Assembly (NCBI GenBank): GCA_023247955.1
Contig: JAHFFL010000067.1
Coordinates: 1 to 6,322 of the forward strand
Reading direction: 5' to 3'
From: Candidatus Omnitrophota bacterium
Lineage (GTDB): Bacteria > Omnitrophota > Gorgyraeia > 2-02-FULL-51-18
DNA length: 6,322 bases
Of this stretch, positions 1 through 6,322 are shown in pieces. The notes beneath the pieces were generated by a model that was given only the letters and a program-made list of their open reading frames with translations, was not told the DNA's origin and searched no databases. Numbering within the stretch: the first letter of the stretch is position 1; each line of letters begins with the position of its first letter. Made by a program: the position numbers and the translations under genes.

Positions 1-719
1 CGGAAACTCTTGTTGATTTCATACACCTTGTCAAAACCACCGACCAAGAGCCGTTTCAAATAAAGCTCCGGCGCCACGCGCAGATAAAGATCCATGCCGA
101 GCGCTTCGTGGTGCGTCTTAAAGGGTTTGCCGGCCGCGCCGCCCGGGATCGGATGCATCATCGGCGTCTCGACTTCCAAATATCCTTTTTCATCGAGGTA
201 TCTGCGTATCGAACGAATCACCAGAGAACGTTTCCTGAAAATCTCCTTCACGCTATCGTTTGCAATGAAGTCCAAGTAACGCTGGCGGTAACGTACCTCA
301 ACGTCTTTCAACCCATGCCATTTCTCCGGCAACGGCCGCAGACTCTTGGACAAAAGACACAGTTTGTCCACATGAACGGAAATCTCACCGGTCTTGGTTT
401 TAAAAAGCTCACCCTCAACTCCCAGGATGTCGCCGATATCCAAAAGCTCAAACAAACGGCGTTCTTCTTCCACGAGCGTGTCCGGTTTCACATAAAGCTG
501 GATGCGCCCTGTCTCGTCCTTTAGATCACAAAATGCGCTCTTGCCCATGAGCCGTACCGCGGAAAGCCGGCCGGCAGTACGTACTTTTTTCTTGTCCTCA
601 AAGCGCTCGGTGAGAGCGCTGATGGGATAATCTTTTAAAAACTTTCCGCCAAAAGGGTCCACGCCCAGCACGCGGACGGCCTCCAGCTTTTTCCGACGTT
701 CTTGGATCAAATCGCTCAA
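1..719 (-). CDS. lysS: Lysine--tRNA ligase (class II), N-terminal part, cut by the window edge
   Basis: Class II lysyl-tRNA synthetase charges tRNA-Lys with lysine in the cytoplasm using ATP. The visible 239 residues, about half of a normal ~500-residue protein, read straight off the left edge. A basic N-terminal helix (about 2-15) is followed by the OB-fold anticodon-binding domain (about 45-125, including [16 protein letters not shown]) and the linker VRYRQRYLD (142-150) typical of LysS. Class II motif 1 lies at about 166-190 (ends [11 protein letters not shown]). Next come [12 protein letters not shown] (193-204) and [18 protein letters not shown] (211-228), and motif 2 begins at VYEINKSF (232-239). 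The start is TTG at 719-717: an in-frame TAG lies at 734-732, no ATG or GTG lies between, and AGGAG sits 9 nt upstream. The gene has its own perfect-consensus promoter and lies 114 bp downstream of lnt. Identity is very secure. The missing 3' half, with motif 3, cannot be judged. Confidence 0.96.
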   Translation of the reverse strand, partial: MSDLIQERRKKLEAVRVLGVDPFGGKFLKDYPISALTERFEDKKKVRTAGRLSAVRLMGKSAFCDLKDETGRIQLYVKPDTLVEEERRLFELLDIGDILGVEGELFKTKTGEISVHVDKLCLLSKSLRPLPEKWHGLKDVEVRYRQRYLDFIANDSVKEIFRKRSLVIRSIRRYLDEKGYLEVETPMMHPIPGGAAGKPFKTHHEALGMDLYLRVAPELYLKRLLVGGFDKVYEINKSF

Positions 720-728
720 AACAAAGCT

Positions 729-733
729 CTCCT
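729..733 (-). promoter_or_regulatory. Ribosome binding site of lysS (decides a TTG start)
   Basis: AGGAG lies 9 nt upstream of the TTG codon at 719-717. It overlaps the in-frame TAG (734-732) that rules out any start further upstream. The strong Shine-Dalgarno sequence supports TTG as the real initiation codon. Confidence 0.8.
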
Positions 734-746
734 ATTCAGCCTTTTA

Positions 747-763
747 AAGGGTCATAACCCCTT
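747..763 (-). other. Small stem-loop in the lysS leader
   Basis: Within the roughly 67-nt untranslated leader, AAGGG and CCCTT arms can pair. The stem can be drawn as six pairs (AAGGGT/ACCCTT in plus-strand sense) around a CATA loop with one bulged C. No U-run follows on the minus strand, so it does not look like an intrinsic terminator. It lies between the promoter and the Shine-Dalgarno sequence. It could affect RNA stability or be chance; I see no T-box or known riboswitch around it. Confidence 0.35.
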
Positions 764-793
764 GATTTTCGTAATGTTATAAGTAAAAAATTC

Positions 794-822
794 ATTATAT
801 AGACTTGACCTAAAGATGTCAA
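794..822 (-). promoter_or_regulatory. Consensus sigma70-type promoter of lysS
   Basis: On the minus strand the -35 box is TTGACA (822-817) and the -10 box is TATAAT (799-794), separated by exactly 17 bp. All twelve consensus bases match. The predicted transcription start is near 787, giving a leader of about 67 nt before the TTG start. The -35 box begins 11 bp past the lnt stop codon, so the promoter fills the lnt-lysS gap. No extended -10 TG and no clear UP element is seen. A TTGAC/GTCAA inverted repeat (805-822) covers the -35 box and may be an operator. Confidence 0.88.
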
Positions 823-833
823 CGCACTAGGGA

Positions 834-2465
834 TCAAAGCTTACTGTAAGGGTGGCGTTTGGCGTTGTCTTGATAAGCCAGGAAACAAAGAAAGGCCGGG
901 ACTAGAAAAAAGAAGTGGCCAAACCGTGTGTAGAGGGTCGTGGTTTTTCTTAAAGAGAGCTCCTGTGCCTTGTATCCGGTGACAAAAATGTCCTGGCCCT
1001 TGTCCTGCACCCGCGAGAGGATTCTCCCTTCGGGAGAAATAAAACAGGACAGCCCCGTGTTCCCCGCGCGTATCACGGGGACGCGGTTCTCCACCGCCCT
1101 AAACACGGAGGCCTGGGCGTGCTGATAAGGCGCTGAGGTCGGGCCGAACCACGCGTCGTTGGTGATGTTCACGAGGAAGTCGGCGCCGTTGTGACAGAAC
1201 GACCCCACAAGCTCCGGAAAAATGTCCTCATAACAAATCAGGACCGCAAACTTCGCACGTTCATTTTTCTTTTGGCCTAGGCCGATAAGCTCAAACAGAA
1301 CCTTTTCCCTTCCGGGGCTGAAATGAGGAATGGGGACCAGGCGGCGCATAAAACCCAAGAGTGGCTCAAACGGTAGAAACTCCCCGAAAGGAACCAGGCG
1401 AATTTTGCTGTACCTGGCCCTCTCCTCCCCGTCGGCGCCAAACAACATCGCGCTGTTGTAAAAACGCAGTCCCTGATCGAGATTGCCCAGCGTCGGAGCG
1501 CCGACCAGCACCCGCGTCCCCGAATGGCGCACAAGACTGCGCAGCTTGGCCGCGAGAATCGGTTCGTCCTCGAGATATCCCGGAAACGAGGTCTCGGGCC
1601 ACACCACCAGGTCCGGTTTCTCCAGCGCCGCCATGAATGTGAGTCGTTTGTATTTTTCAAAAATAATATTCTTGATGCGCGTGTCCCATTTTTGATCTTG
1701 GGGAATATTGCCCTGCACCACAGCCGCGCGTAAGACCCGCTGGGGGGCGACGTTCTCCCTAAGCGCCAACGTGATCCCTCCGTAAGCGCCCACCAGTAAA
1801 ATTCCAAGGCCCAGGGCGCCGGTGAGCTGGAGAAGATAACGGCGCCGCTCGCGGCGGCGGTCAAAACCTACCTCTTCCGGCGCCCCGTCAAAAAAATACG
1901 CCTCCTGAATTTTAAAAAGCGCGACGTTCACGAACATCACAAAAAAAGAAACACCGAAGACCCCGACCATGTCAGCGATTTGAATCCCGACGAGATTTTT
2001 CCCCTGGCTGTAGGCCAAAAGTCCCCAAGGCATGCCGCTAAAAAGAAACGAGCGGGCATATTCCAAAAACACCCAAATCGCGGGCACAAAGCACACGGCC
2101 TTTAAACTGCCGCGGTAATACATTTTCCCGGTCTCCGCCTGGATCAAGAGACACGGCCTCGCCAAATAACCGAACAGCGCGAAATAAAGGGCTAGGGTGG
2201 AAGCGAGCGCAAGATAACCGACCACCGTCACATAAATCACGGGGTAACTTTCAATTAAAAAAAAGACGAGACCGAACAGGGTGGATATTCTAAAAATCTG
2301 CGAGCTGGCCTTGCGGCGCAAGGCATAAAAAAAAGGCAGGAACGCGAAATACGCGACCGGCCAAAGCGCGTCCCAACAAAACGGCAGCGCCAAAAGAACG
2401 GCCGAGAGGGTCGCCAGCACCGGGCCCTGGAACAGGCGCAGCACGCGTTTCGCCGCTTCGATCAT
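834..2465 (-). CDS. lnt: Apolipoprotein N-acyltransferase
   Basis: Lnt is an inner-membrane enzyme that transfers an acyl chain from a phospholipid to the N-terminal cysteine of diacylated apolipoproteins. This is the last step of lipoprotein maturation after Lgt and LspA. The 543-residue protein fits the family (about 510-540). Residues 1-235 hold about seven hydrophobic segments, with a basic cytoplasmic loop RRRERRR (203-209) before the last one. A carbon-nitrogen hydrolase (nitrilase-like) domain spans about 245-500, and a final membrane helix lies near 513-531. The catalytic triad is visible: E291 in VVWPETSFPG, K354 in YSKIRLVPFGEFLP and C411 in LICYEDIFPE. The conserved ITNDAWFG (434-441) and VIRAGNTGLS (464-473) blocks are also present. 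The ATG at 2465 starts 3 bp after the secA stop and has only a weak GACGG upstream, which suggests translation coupled to secA. All key residues are intact and no damage is seen. Confidence 0.96.
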   Translation of the reverse strand: MIEAAKRVLRLFQGPVLATLSAVLLALPFCWDALWPVAYFAFLPFFYALRRKASSQIFRISTLFGLVFFLIESYPVIYVTVVGYLALASTLALYFALFGYLARPCLLIQAETGKMYYRGSLKAVCFVPAIWVFLEYARSFLFSGMPWGLLAYSQGKNLVGIQIADMVGVFGVSFFVMFVNVALFKIQEAYFFDGAPEEVGFDRRRERRRYLLQLTGALGLGILLVGAYGGITLALRENVAPQRVLRAAVVQGNIPQDQKWDTRIKNIIFEKYKRLTFMAALEKPDLVVWPETSFPGYLEDEPILAAKLRSLVRHSGTRVLVGAPTLGNLDQGLRFYNSAMLFGADGEERARYSKIRLVPFGEFLPFEPLLGFMRRLVPIPHFSPGREKVLFELIGLGQKKNERAKFAVLICYEDIFPELVGSFCHNGADFLVNITNDAWFGPTSAPYQHAQASVFRAVENRVPVIRAGNTGLSCFISPEGRILSRVQDKGQDIFVTGYKAQELSLRKTTTLYTRFGHFFFLVPAFLCFLAYQDNAKRHPYSKL

Positions 2466-2468
2466 CCG

Positions 2469-5048
2469 TCAAGACCCATGGCATTTTTTATATTTTTTGC
2501 CGCTGCCGCAGGGGCAGGGATCGTTTCGCCCCACTTTTCCTTGGTGACGGTGAGCAGGCGCCGCAGAAGCCACGTTTACAGAAACGCCGTCGTTCATCGT
2601 CGATTCAAGGGGAGTCTGCGCCTTCAGCGCCGATTCGGCGGTCGGATGTAAAAACTGAAGCGGCGCGGCAGGCCTGCTCACCGGTACTTTAGCGACAGGT
2701 GAAATATCAATCGACGGTCTGCTGGCCGGTTGTACCCTGAAAATAAATGCCAACGCGTCTTCCTTAATCGCCTGAATCATTTCCTGAAAGGCCTCATAGG
2801 CCTCCCGTTTGTACTCCACGAGAGGGTCCTTTTGGCCGTAAGCACGCAGTCCGATACCCTCTCTTAAATTGTCCATGCTCCGCAAATGGTCTTTCCACTT
2901 GGAGTCCACGACGTCCAAAAGAATCATGCGCTCCAGGTGGCGCATGAATTCGGGGCCGATTTCCTTTTCCTTGGACTGGTACGCGGCCTTGGCCCGCTCA
3001 ATCAGCGCGTCCACCAGCGCGTCGCCCGACGAACTTTCAAGCCCTTCAAGAGAGATCGGAAACACCTTGCGCACGAGTTCCGACAATTCCTTGAAAACTT
3101 CCTCGGAGTCGACGGTATAGCCACCGGCCAGCGCGTCCAAGGCCTCCTCGATCATGCCAAGAAAATGCTCGCGCAAGTTCTCGCCCTCAAGCACCTTGCG
3201 CCGCTCGGCGTAAATCACCTCGCGCTGGAGATTCATTACGTTGTCGTACTCCAAAAGCTGTTTGCGGATCTCAAAATTCCGGCCTTCGACGCGCTTCTGC
3301 GCGGTCTCAATCGCGCGGCTGACGAGCGGGTGCTCGATTTCTTGCCCCTCCTCCATCCCCATCTTCTGCATCAGTCCGGCGATTCTCTCGGAGCCGAAGA
3401 TCCGCATGAGATCGTCTTCCATCGCCAGATAAAAACGGGAGGAACCAAAATCTCCCTGCCGACCCGAGCGTCCGCGCAGCTGATTGTCGATGCGCCGCGC
3501 CTCATGGCGCTCGGTGCCTATCACATGAAGTCCGCCGAGGTCTTTCACGCCCTCGCCGAGCACGATGTCCGTCCCGCGACCCGCCATGTTGGTCGCGATC
3601 GTCACGGCCGTCCCCTGCCCGGCCTGCTTGATGATCTCGGCCTCCATCTCGTGATACTTGGCGTTCAACACGTTGTGCAGCACATGCCGTTTTCGGAGCA
3701 GTGAGCTCACAAGCTCGGACTTCTCAATGGACACGGTGCCCACAAGCACCGGCTGTCCCTTTTTATGGAGCTCGGTGATTTCATCAACGACGGCGTTAAA
3801 TTTTTCTCGCTGCGTGCGGTAGATGCGGTCCGGATGGTCTTTCCGGATCATCGGCCGGTTGGTCGGGACCACCACCACGTCCAGCTTGTAGATCTCGTGA
3901 AATTCCTGCGCCTCGGTCTGCGCGGTGCCGGTCATGCCGCTGAGTTTTTTGTACATGCGGAAATAATTTTGGAACGTGATCGTCGCGAGCGTCTGGTTTT
4001 CCTCTTCGACGTTCACGCCTTCTTTGGCCTCGAGCGCCTGGTGTAGGCCATCGGAATAACGCCGCCCCGGCATGAGCCGGCCGGTGAATTCGTCGACAAT
4101 CAGGACCTCACCGTCTTTGACCACATAATCGACGTCCTTCTTGAAAAGCGTGTGGGCGCGCAGCGCCTGGTTCACGTGATGCACGAGCTCCACGTTGCTC
4201 GGGTCATAAAGATTTTCCACCGCGAGCGCCTCCTCGACGACCTTCACGCCTTTTTCGGTGAGCGCGACGGTGCGTGTCTTTTCTTCGATCTGGTAGTGGT
4301 CTTCCTTGGCGAGACGCGGGATAATTTTGTCTATCTTGTAATATTTGTCCGTAGATTCTTCGCTGGGTCCCGAAATAATCAAAGGGGTCCTGGCCTCATC
4401 GATCAGGATGCTGTCCACTTCGTCGACGATTGCGTAATGAAGCGGCCGCTGCACGCGCTGGTCAAGATGCCTGACCATGTTGTCCCTTAAGAAATCAAAA
4501 CCGAATTCGTTGTTGGTCCCGTACACCACGTCGCTCGCATAGGACCTTTTTCTTTCGTCGGGAGAAGAGCCGTGCTGGATCACGCCCACCGTCAGGCCGA
4601 GGAATTCATAGATCGGCCCCATCCATTCGCGGTCGCGCTTGGCCAGGTAATCATTGACGGTCACCACGTGCACACCTTTTCCGGAGAGCGCGTTCAGATA
4701 AACCGGCAGCGTCGCGACGAGCGTCTTGCCTTCGCCGGTGGCCATCTCCGCGATTTTTCCCTCATGCAGCACCATGCCGCCGATCAGCTGCGTATCGAAA
4801 TGGCGCATCTTGAGCAGGCGCTTCGACGTCTCGCGCACCACGGCAAATACCTCCGGTAAAATCGAATCCAGCGATTCGTTGTTTTTCAAGCGCCCACGAA
4901 AATACTCCGTCTTGGCCTGAAGCTCGGTATCGCTGAGTTTCTCGAAATCCGCTTCCATGCCGGTGATCTTCGCGGCGGTCGGACGTAAACGGCGCAGCAC
5001 CCGCTCGTTTTGCGTGCCGATTATTTTTCGAAGCACCCAGCCGATCAT
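2469..5048 (-). CDS. secA: Preprotein translocase ATPase SecA
   Basis: SecA is the cytoplasmic and membrane-bound motor that pushes unfolded preproteins through SecYEG using ATP. The 859-residue length is normal (841 in Bacillus, 901 in E. coli). In order: Walker A MATGEGKT (102-109, lysine K108); [14 protein letters not shown] (178-191); Walker B-type [13 protein letters not shown] (208-220); the preprotein cross-linking region (about 228-365); [10 protein letters not shown] (370-379); the second helicase half with [13 protein letters not shown] (486-498) and [11 protein letters not shown] (523-533). The scaffold and two-helix finger follow, with WKDHL (718-722) and finger tyrosine Y737 in LRAYGQKDP. 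After a Pro/Ala-rich linker (about 772-835), the C-terminal zinc site has C845, C847, C856 and H857, the SecB/ribosome-binding tail of the family. The ATG at 5048 overlaps the prfB stop (ATGA), with GAGG (5059-5062) 10 nt upstream. No insertion or lesion is seen. Confidence 0.98.
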   Translation of the reverse strand: MIGWVLRKIIGTQNERVLRRLRPTAAKITGMEADFEKLSDTELQAKTEYFRGRLKNNESLDSILPEVFAVVRETSKRLLKMRHFDTQLIGGMVLHEGKIAEMATGEGKTLVATLPVYLNALSGKGVHVVTVNDYLAKRDREWMGPIYEFLGLTVGVIQHGSSPDERKRSYASDVVYGTNNEFGFDFLRDNMVRHLDQRVQRPLHYAIVDEVDSILIDEARTPLIISGPSEESTDKYYKIDKIIPRLAKEDHYQIEEKTRTVALTEKGVKVVEEALAVENLYDPSNVELVHHVNQALRAHTLFKKDVDYVVKDGEVLIVDEFTGRLMPGRRYSDGLHQALEAKEGVNVEEENQTLATITFQNYFRMYKKLSGMTGTAQTEAQEFHEIYKLDVVVVPTNRPMIRKDHPDRIYRTQREKFNAVVDEITELHKKGQPVLVGTVSIEKSELVSSLLRKRHVLHNVLNAKYHEMEAEIIKQAGQGTAVTIATNMAGRGTDIVLGEGVKDLGGLHVIGTERHEARRIDNQLRGRSGRQGDFGSSRFYLAMEDDLMRIFGSERIAGLMQKMGMEEGQEIEHPLVSRAIETAQKRVEGRNFEIRKQLLEYDNVMNLQREVIYAERRKVLEGENLREHFLGMIEEALDALAGGYTVDSEEVFKELSELVRKVFPISLEGLESSSGDALVDALIERAKAAYQSKEKEIGPEFMRHLERMILLDVVDSKWKDHLRSMDNLREGIGLRAYGQKDPLVEYKREAYEAFQEMIQAIKEDALAFIFRVQPASRPSIDISPVAKVPVSRPAAPLQFLHPTAESALKAQTPLESTMNDGVSVNVASAAPAHRHQGKVGRNDPCPCGSGKKYKKCHGS
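5045..5048 (-). other. ATGA stop/start overlap of prfB and secA
   Basis: The secA ATG (5048-5046) and the prfB TGA (5047-5045) share bases, at the end of a run of six A's. GAGG at 5059-5062, inside the last prfB codons, serves as the secA ribosome binding site. This arrangement is typical of translational coupling by terminating and re-initiating ribosomes. The terminating codon here is UGA, which RF2 itself reads, so release at this site depends on the prfB product. Confidence 0.85.
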
Positions 5049-6146
5049 TTTTTCTGCGCCTCGTGTCTCAAATAAGCCTCCAAAAACCCGTCGAGATCAC
5101 CGTCGAGAACGCCGCTGGCGTCGCCGGTCTCAAAATCCGTGCGGTGGTCTTTCACTAGGTTGTAGGGATGCAGCACATAGGAACGGATCTGGCTGCCCCA
5201 GGCAATTTCCTGTTTTTCGCCGTAGCTTTTCTGCTGCACCTCTTCCCGCCTGCCCATCTCCCGTTCGTACAAGCGGCTTTTCAATACTTTAAGCGCGGTC
5301 GCCCTGTTTTTGATCTGCGAGCGCTCGTTCTGACACTGCACGACCAGCCCCGTCGGCAAATGCGTGATGCGCACCGCGGAGTCGGTCGTGTTGACTCCCT
5401 GGCCGCCTTTGCCGCCCGAACGAAAAACATCCACGCGGATGTCCGCCTCTTTCACATCGATCTTGAAATCGTCCTCGACTTCGGGGATGACTTCGACGGA
5501 CGCGAACGAGGTGTGTCTTCTTTTGTTGGAATCAAAAGGGGAGATGCGGACGAGACGATGCACGCCGTTTTCGGAGCGCAGATGGCCGTAAACGAATTCG
5601 CCTTCGACAAGGAAAGTCACGTTCTTGACGCCCGCTTCTTCTCCGGGCAGCATGTCGATGATTTCCACCCGGTGTTTCTTCTCCTCGGCCCAACGTCCGT
5701 ACATGCGAAGCAGCATGGATGCCCAGTCACAGGCCTCGGTGCCGCCCGCGCCCGCGTTGATGCTGAGGATCGCGCTGTTGCGGTCAGTGGGGCCGCCCAA
5801 AAGCTTTTGAAACTCCAAACGCTCAATCGCCTGCCCCACTCTGGCGGATTCGCTCTCCAAATGCTTGAGGGACTCGGCGTCGCCTTCCTCGGTGATGGCG
5901 AGCATCCCCCCGATGTCAGTCAGCTCCTGCTGCAGCGCGGCAAAAGGGGCCAGCTGACTTTTTAAATTTTTGAGTTCTTGAATCACGGGGTTTTTTTTGT
6001 CGGCGTTCGACCAGAAATCGGGGTTGGAAATCTCGCCTTCAAGTGCCTTTATGCGGGCCTGCAGCCGTTCCACATCAAAGATACCTCCCCAAAGCATGCA
6101 ATTTTTCGTTGCTTGCCTTGAGCGTTTCGAGCAAATCCTTCTTCAT
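5045..6146 (-). CDS. prfB: Peptide chain release factor 2, made by programmed +1 frameshift
   Basis: RF2 recognises UGA and UAA in the ribosomal A site and triggers hydrolysis of peptidyl-tRNA. The gene is read in two frames. ATG at 6146 begins 23 codons ending ...LGRYL, followed by TGA (6077-6075). A +1 slip at CTT skips T6077 and continues as DVERLQARI... to the TGA at 5047-5045. The joined product has 366 residues, against 365 for E. coli RF2. Visible are an N-terminal helical domain (about 1-115), the stop-codon-recognition tripeptide SPF (202-204, within [16 protein letters not shown]) and the catalytic GGQ loop (247-249, within [20 protein letters not shown]). These lie close to the E. 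coli positions 205-207 and 250-252. An in-frame TAG lies directly before the ATG, and AAGGCGG lies 11 nt upstream. The ATG at 6097 gives an out-of-family MLWGGIF start and is spurious. Probably first gene of a prfB-secA-lnt operon, autoregulated by RF2 level. Confidence 0.96.
6075..6090 (-). promoter_or_regulatory. prfB: RF2 programmed +1 frameshift (recoding) site
   Basis: On the minus strand an SD-like GGGGAGG (6090-6084) is followed by TAT (6083-6081), CTT (6080-6078) and the in-frame stop TGA (6077-6075), then T. This matches the known prfB element: an internal Shine-Dalgarno sequence three bases before a slippery CUU, followed by the poor stop UGA. When RF2 is scarce the ribosome pauses at UGA and tRNA-Leu slips from CUU to UUU. 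Decoding then continues at GAT (Asp24). When RF2 is plentiful, translation stops after 23 residues. The base after UGA is U here, versus C in E. coli. Confidence 0.95.
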
Positions 6147-6157
6147 CTAAGATGCGG

Positions 6158-6164
6158 CCGCCTT
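6158..6164 (-). promoter_or_regulatory. Probable ribosome binding site of prfB
   Basis: AAGGCGG lies 11 nt upstream of the ATG at 6146-6144, in the short leader after the predicted promoter. It is imperfect and a little distant. It is nevertheless the only purine-rich Shine-Dalgarno-like stretch before this start, and the in-frame TAG at 6149-6147 prevents a longer N-terminus. Confidence 0.5.
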
Positions 6165-6193
6165 TTTAAATGTTGGAATAAAACTTAACCCGC

Positions 6194-6222
6194 ATCATAA
6201 CACAGCGGGGGTGTTCTAGCAA
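6194..6222 (-). promoter_or_regulatory. Predicted sigma70-type promoter of the prfB-secA-lnt operon
   Basis: On the minus strand the -35 box is TTGCTA (6222-6217; 4 of 6 consensus bases) and the -10 box is TATGAT (6199-6194; 5 of 6), separated by 17 bp. The start of transcription would fall near 6187, about 40 nt before the prfB ATG. The bases just after the -10 box are GCGGG, a GC-rich discriminator. Such discriminators occur at promoters repressed by ppGpp in proteobacteria; that extension is inference. The GCGGG also pairs with CCCGC (6209-6205) across the -10 box. Confidence 0.65.
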
Positions 6223-6322
6223 TGTGCGGAACGAATCCTTCTCGCTCCACAAGACGACGCAGGGCCCTATTTTCGTTCAAACTTTCTTCCGAATATTTTT
6301 CGATTAACTAATGGGTGGGGGT
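6223..6322. other. Upstream region with no supportable gene
   Basis: These 100 bases to the right edge hold no recognisable gene end, RNA gene or intrinsic terminator. On the minus strand one open frame runs from after a TAG (6310-6308) to a TAA at 6187-6185, about 40 codons. It has no ATG, only an internal TTG (6280), and it runs through the promoter. On the plus strand ATG GGT GGG GGT begins at 6311 without a Shine-Dalgarno sequence and leaves the window after four codons. Neither is enough to call a gene. The neighbour upstream of prfB is outside the window. Confidence 0.4.

Noticed and set aside
108..524. Plus-strand open frame of 138 codons opposite lysS
   Set aside because: The minus strand encodes unmistakable LysS motifs over the same bases; the plus frame has no motif.
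747..770. Hairpin in the lnt-lysS gap as an intrinsic terminator
   Set aside because: The stem is short and no U-run follows on the minus strand. The T-rich stretch after it is on the plus strand, where there is no gene to terminate.
776..781. Second -10-like TATAAC in the lysS leader
   Set aside because: No -35-like hexamer lies at a suitable distance (the matching position reads AGTCTA); the perfect promoter just upstream explains the gene better.
2886..3704. Plus-strand open frame of 272 codons inside secA
   Set aside because: Antisense to a clear SecA. The translation is rich in His/Leu/Arg, as expected from the complement of a coding strand, and shows no family motif.
5168..5965. Plus-strand open frame of 265 codons inside prfB
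   Set aside because: Antisense shadow of conserved RF2 sequence; no recognisable domain.
5991..5998. Run of eight A's with the slippery heptamer A AAA AAC in frame in prfB (minus strand)
   Set aside because: It could allow -1 slippage in principle, but I see no supporting downstream structure, and it encodes an ordinary Lys-Lys-Asn in the variable helical domain. Probably chance.
6075..6077. In-frame TGA early in prfB taken as a pseudogene or sequencing error
   Set aside because: The surrounding GGGGAGG TAT CTT TGA is the conserved RF2 programmed frameshift element, and the rest of the gene is intact.
5045..6097. Single-frame prfB of 350 residues from ATG 6097
   Set aside because: Its first seven residues (MLWGGIF) are the recoding site read in the wrong frame. 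The family N-terminus is supplied by the ATG 6146 frame through the CTT TGA shift.
6185..6307. Minus-strand open frame of about 40 codons upstream of prfB (possible leader peptide)
   Set aside because: It has no ATG and starts directly after a TAG. The only early start is TTG 6280, and the frame runs through the predicted promoter. Too weak to call.
6311..6322. Possible divergent plus-strand gene start (ATG GGT GGG GGT) at the right edge
   Set aside because: No Shine-Dalgarno sequence or plus-strand promoter is visible, and only four codons lie in the window.

Overview
The window is a compact bacterial housekeeping block in which every supportable gene lies on the minus strand. Read in the direction of transcription (right to left) the order is prfB (peptide chain release factor 2), secA (preprotein translocase ATPase), lnt (apolipoprotein N-acyltransferase) and the 5' part of lysS (class II lysyl-tRNA synthetase, cut by the left edge). 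I see no mobile element, CRISPR array, tRNA, rRNA or plus-strand gene. The long plus-strand open frames are antisense shadows of these four genes.

Layout. 6147-6322 is an upstream region with a good sigma70-type promoter (-35 TTGCTA, 17-bp spacer, -10 TATGAT) about 40 nt before prfB. prfB runs 6146 to 5045 as two frames joined by the classic RF2 autoregulatory +1 frameshift (TAT CTT TGA behind an SD-like GGGGAGG). A simple ORF call beginning at the ATG at 6097 would miss this and give a wrong N-terminus. prfB and secA overlap by four bases (ATGA). secA and lnt are separated by three bases. lnt is followed by a 114-bp gap holding a perfect-consensus promoter (TTGACA-17-TATAAT), which drives lysS from a TTG start with a strong Shine-Dalgarno sequence. 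No intrinsic terminator is visible between lnt and lysS, so lysS may be read both from its own promoter and by read-through.

How the genes work together. prfB and lysS serve translation: stop-codon release at UGA/UAA and lysine charging. secA and lnt serve the envelope: Sec export, then the last acylation step of lipoprotein maturation. prfB and lysS are directly adjacent in E. coli; here an envelope pair sits between them.

Organism. lnt together with secA points to a diderm (Gram-negative-type) bacterium using the standard bacterial code, with TGA as a true stop. Base composition is moderate to slightly GC-rich. The sequences are not obviously enterobacterial. A deep-branching diderm (for example the PVC/Omnitrophota side, or a deltaproteobacterial relative) is possible, but this is a guess that needs a phylogeny. 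The biology is core and conserved. The items most worth a second look are the RF2 recoding site and the two regulatory regions, not a new system.
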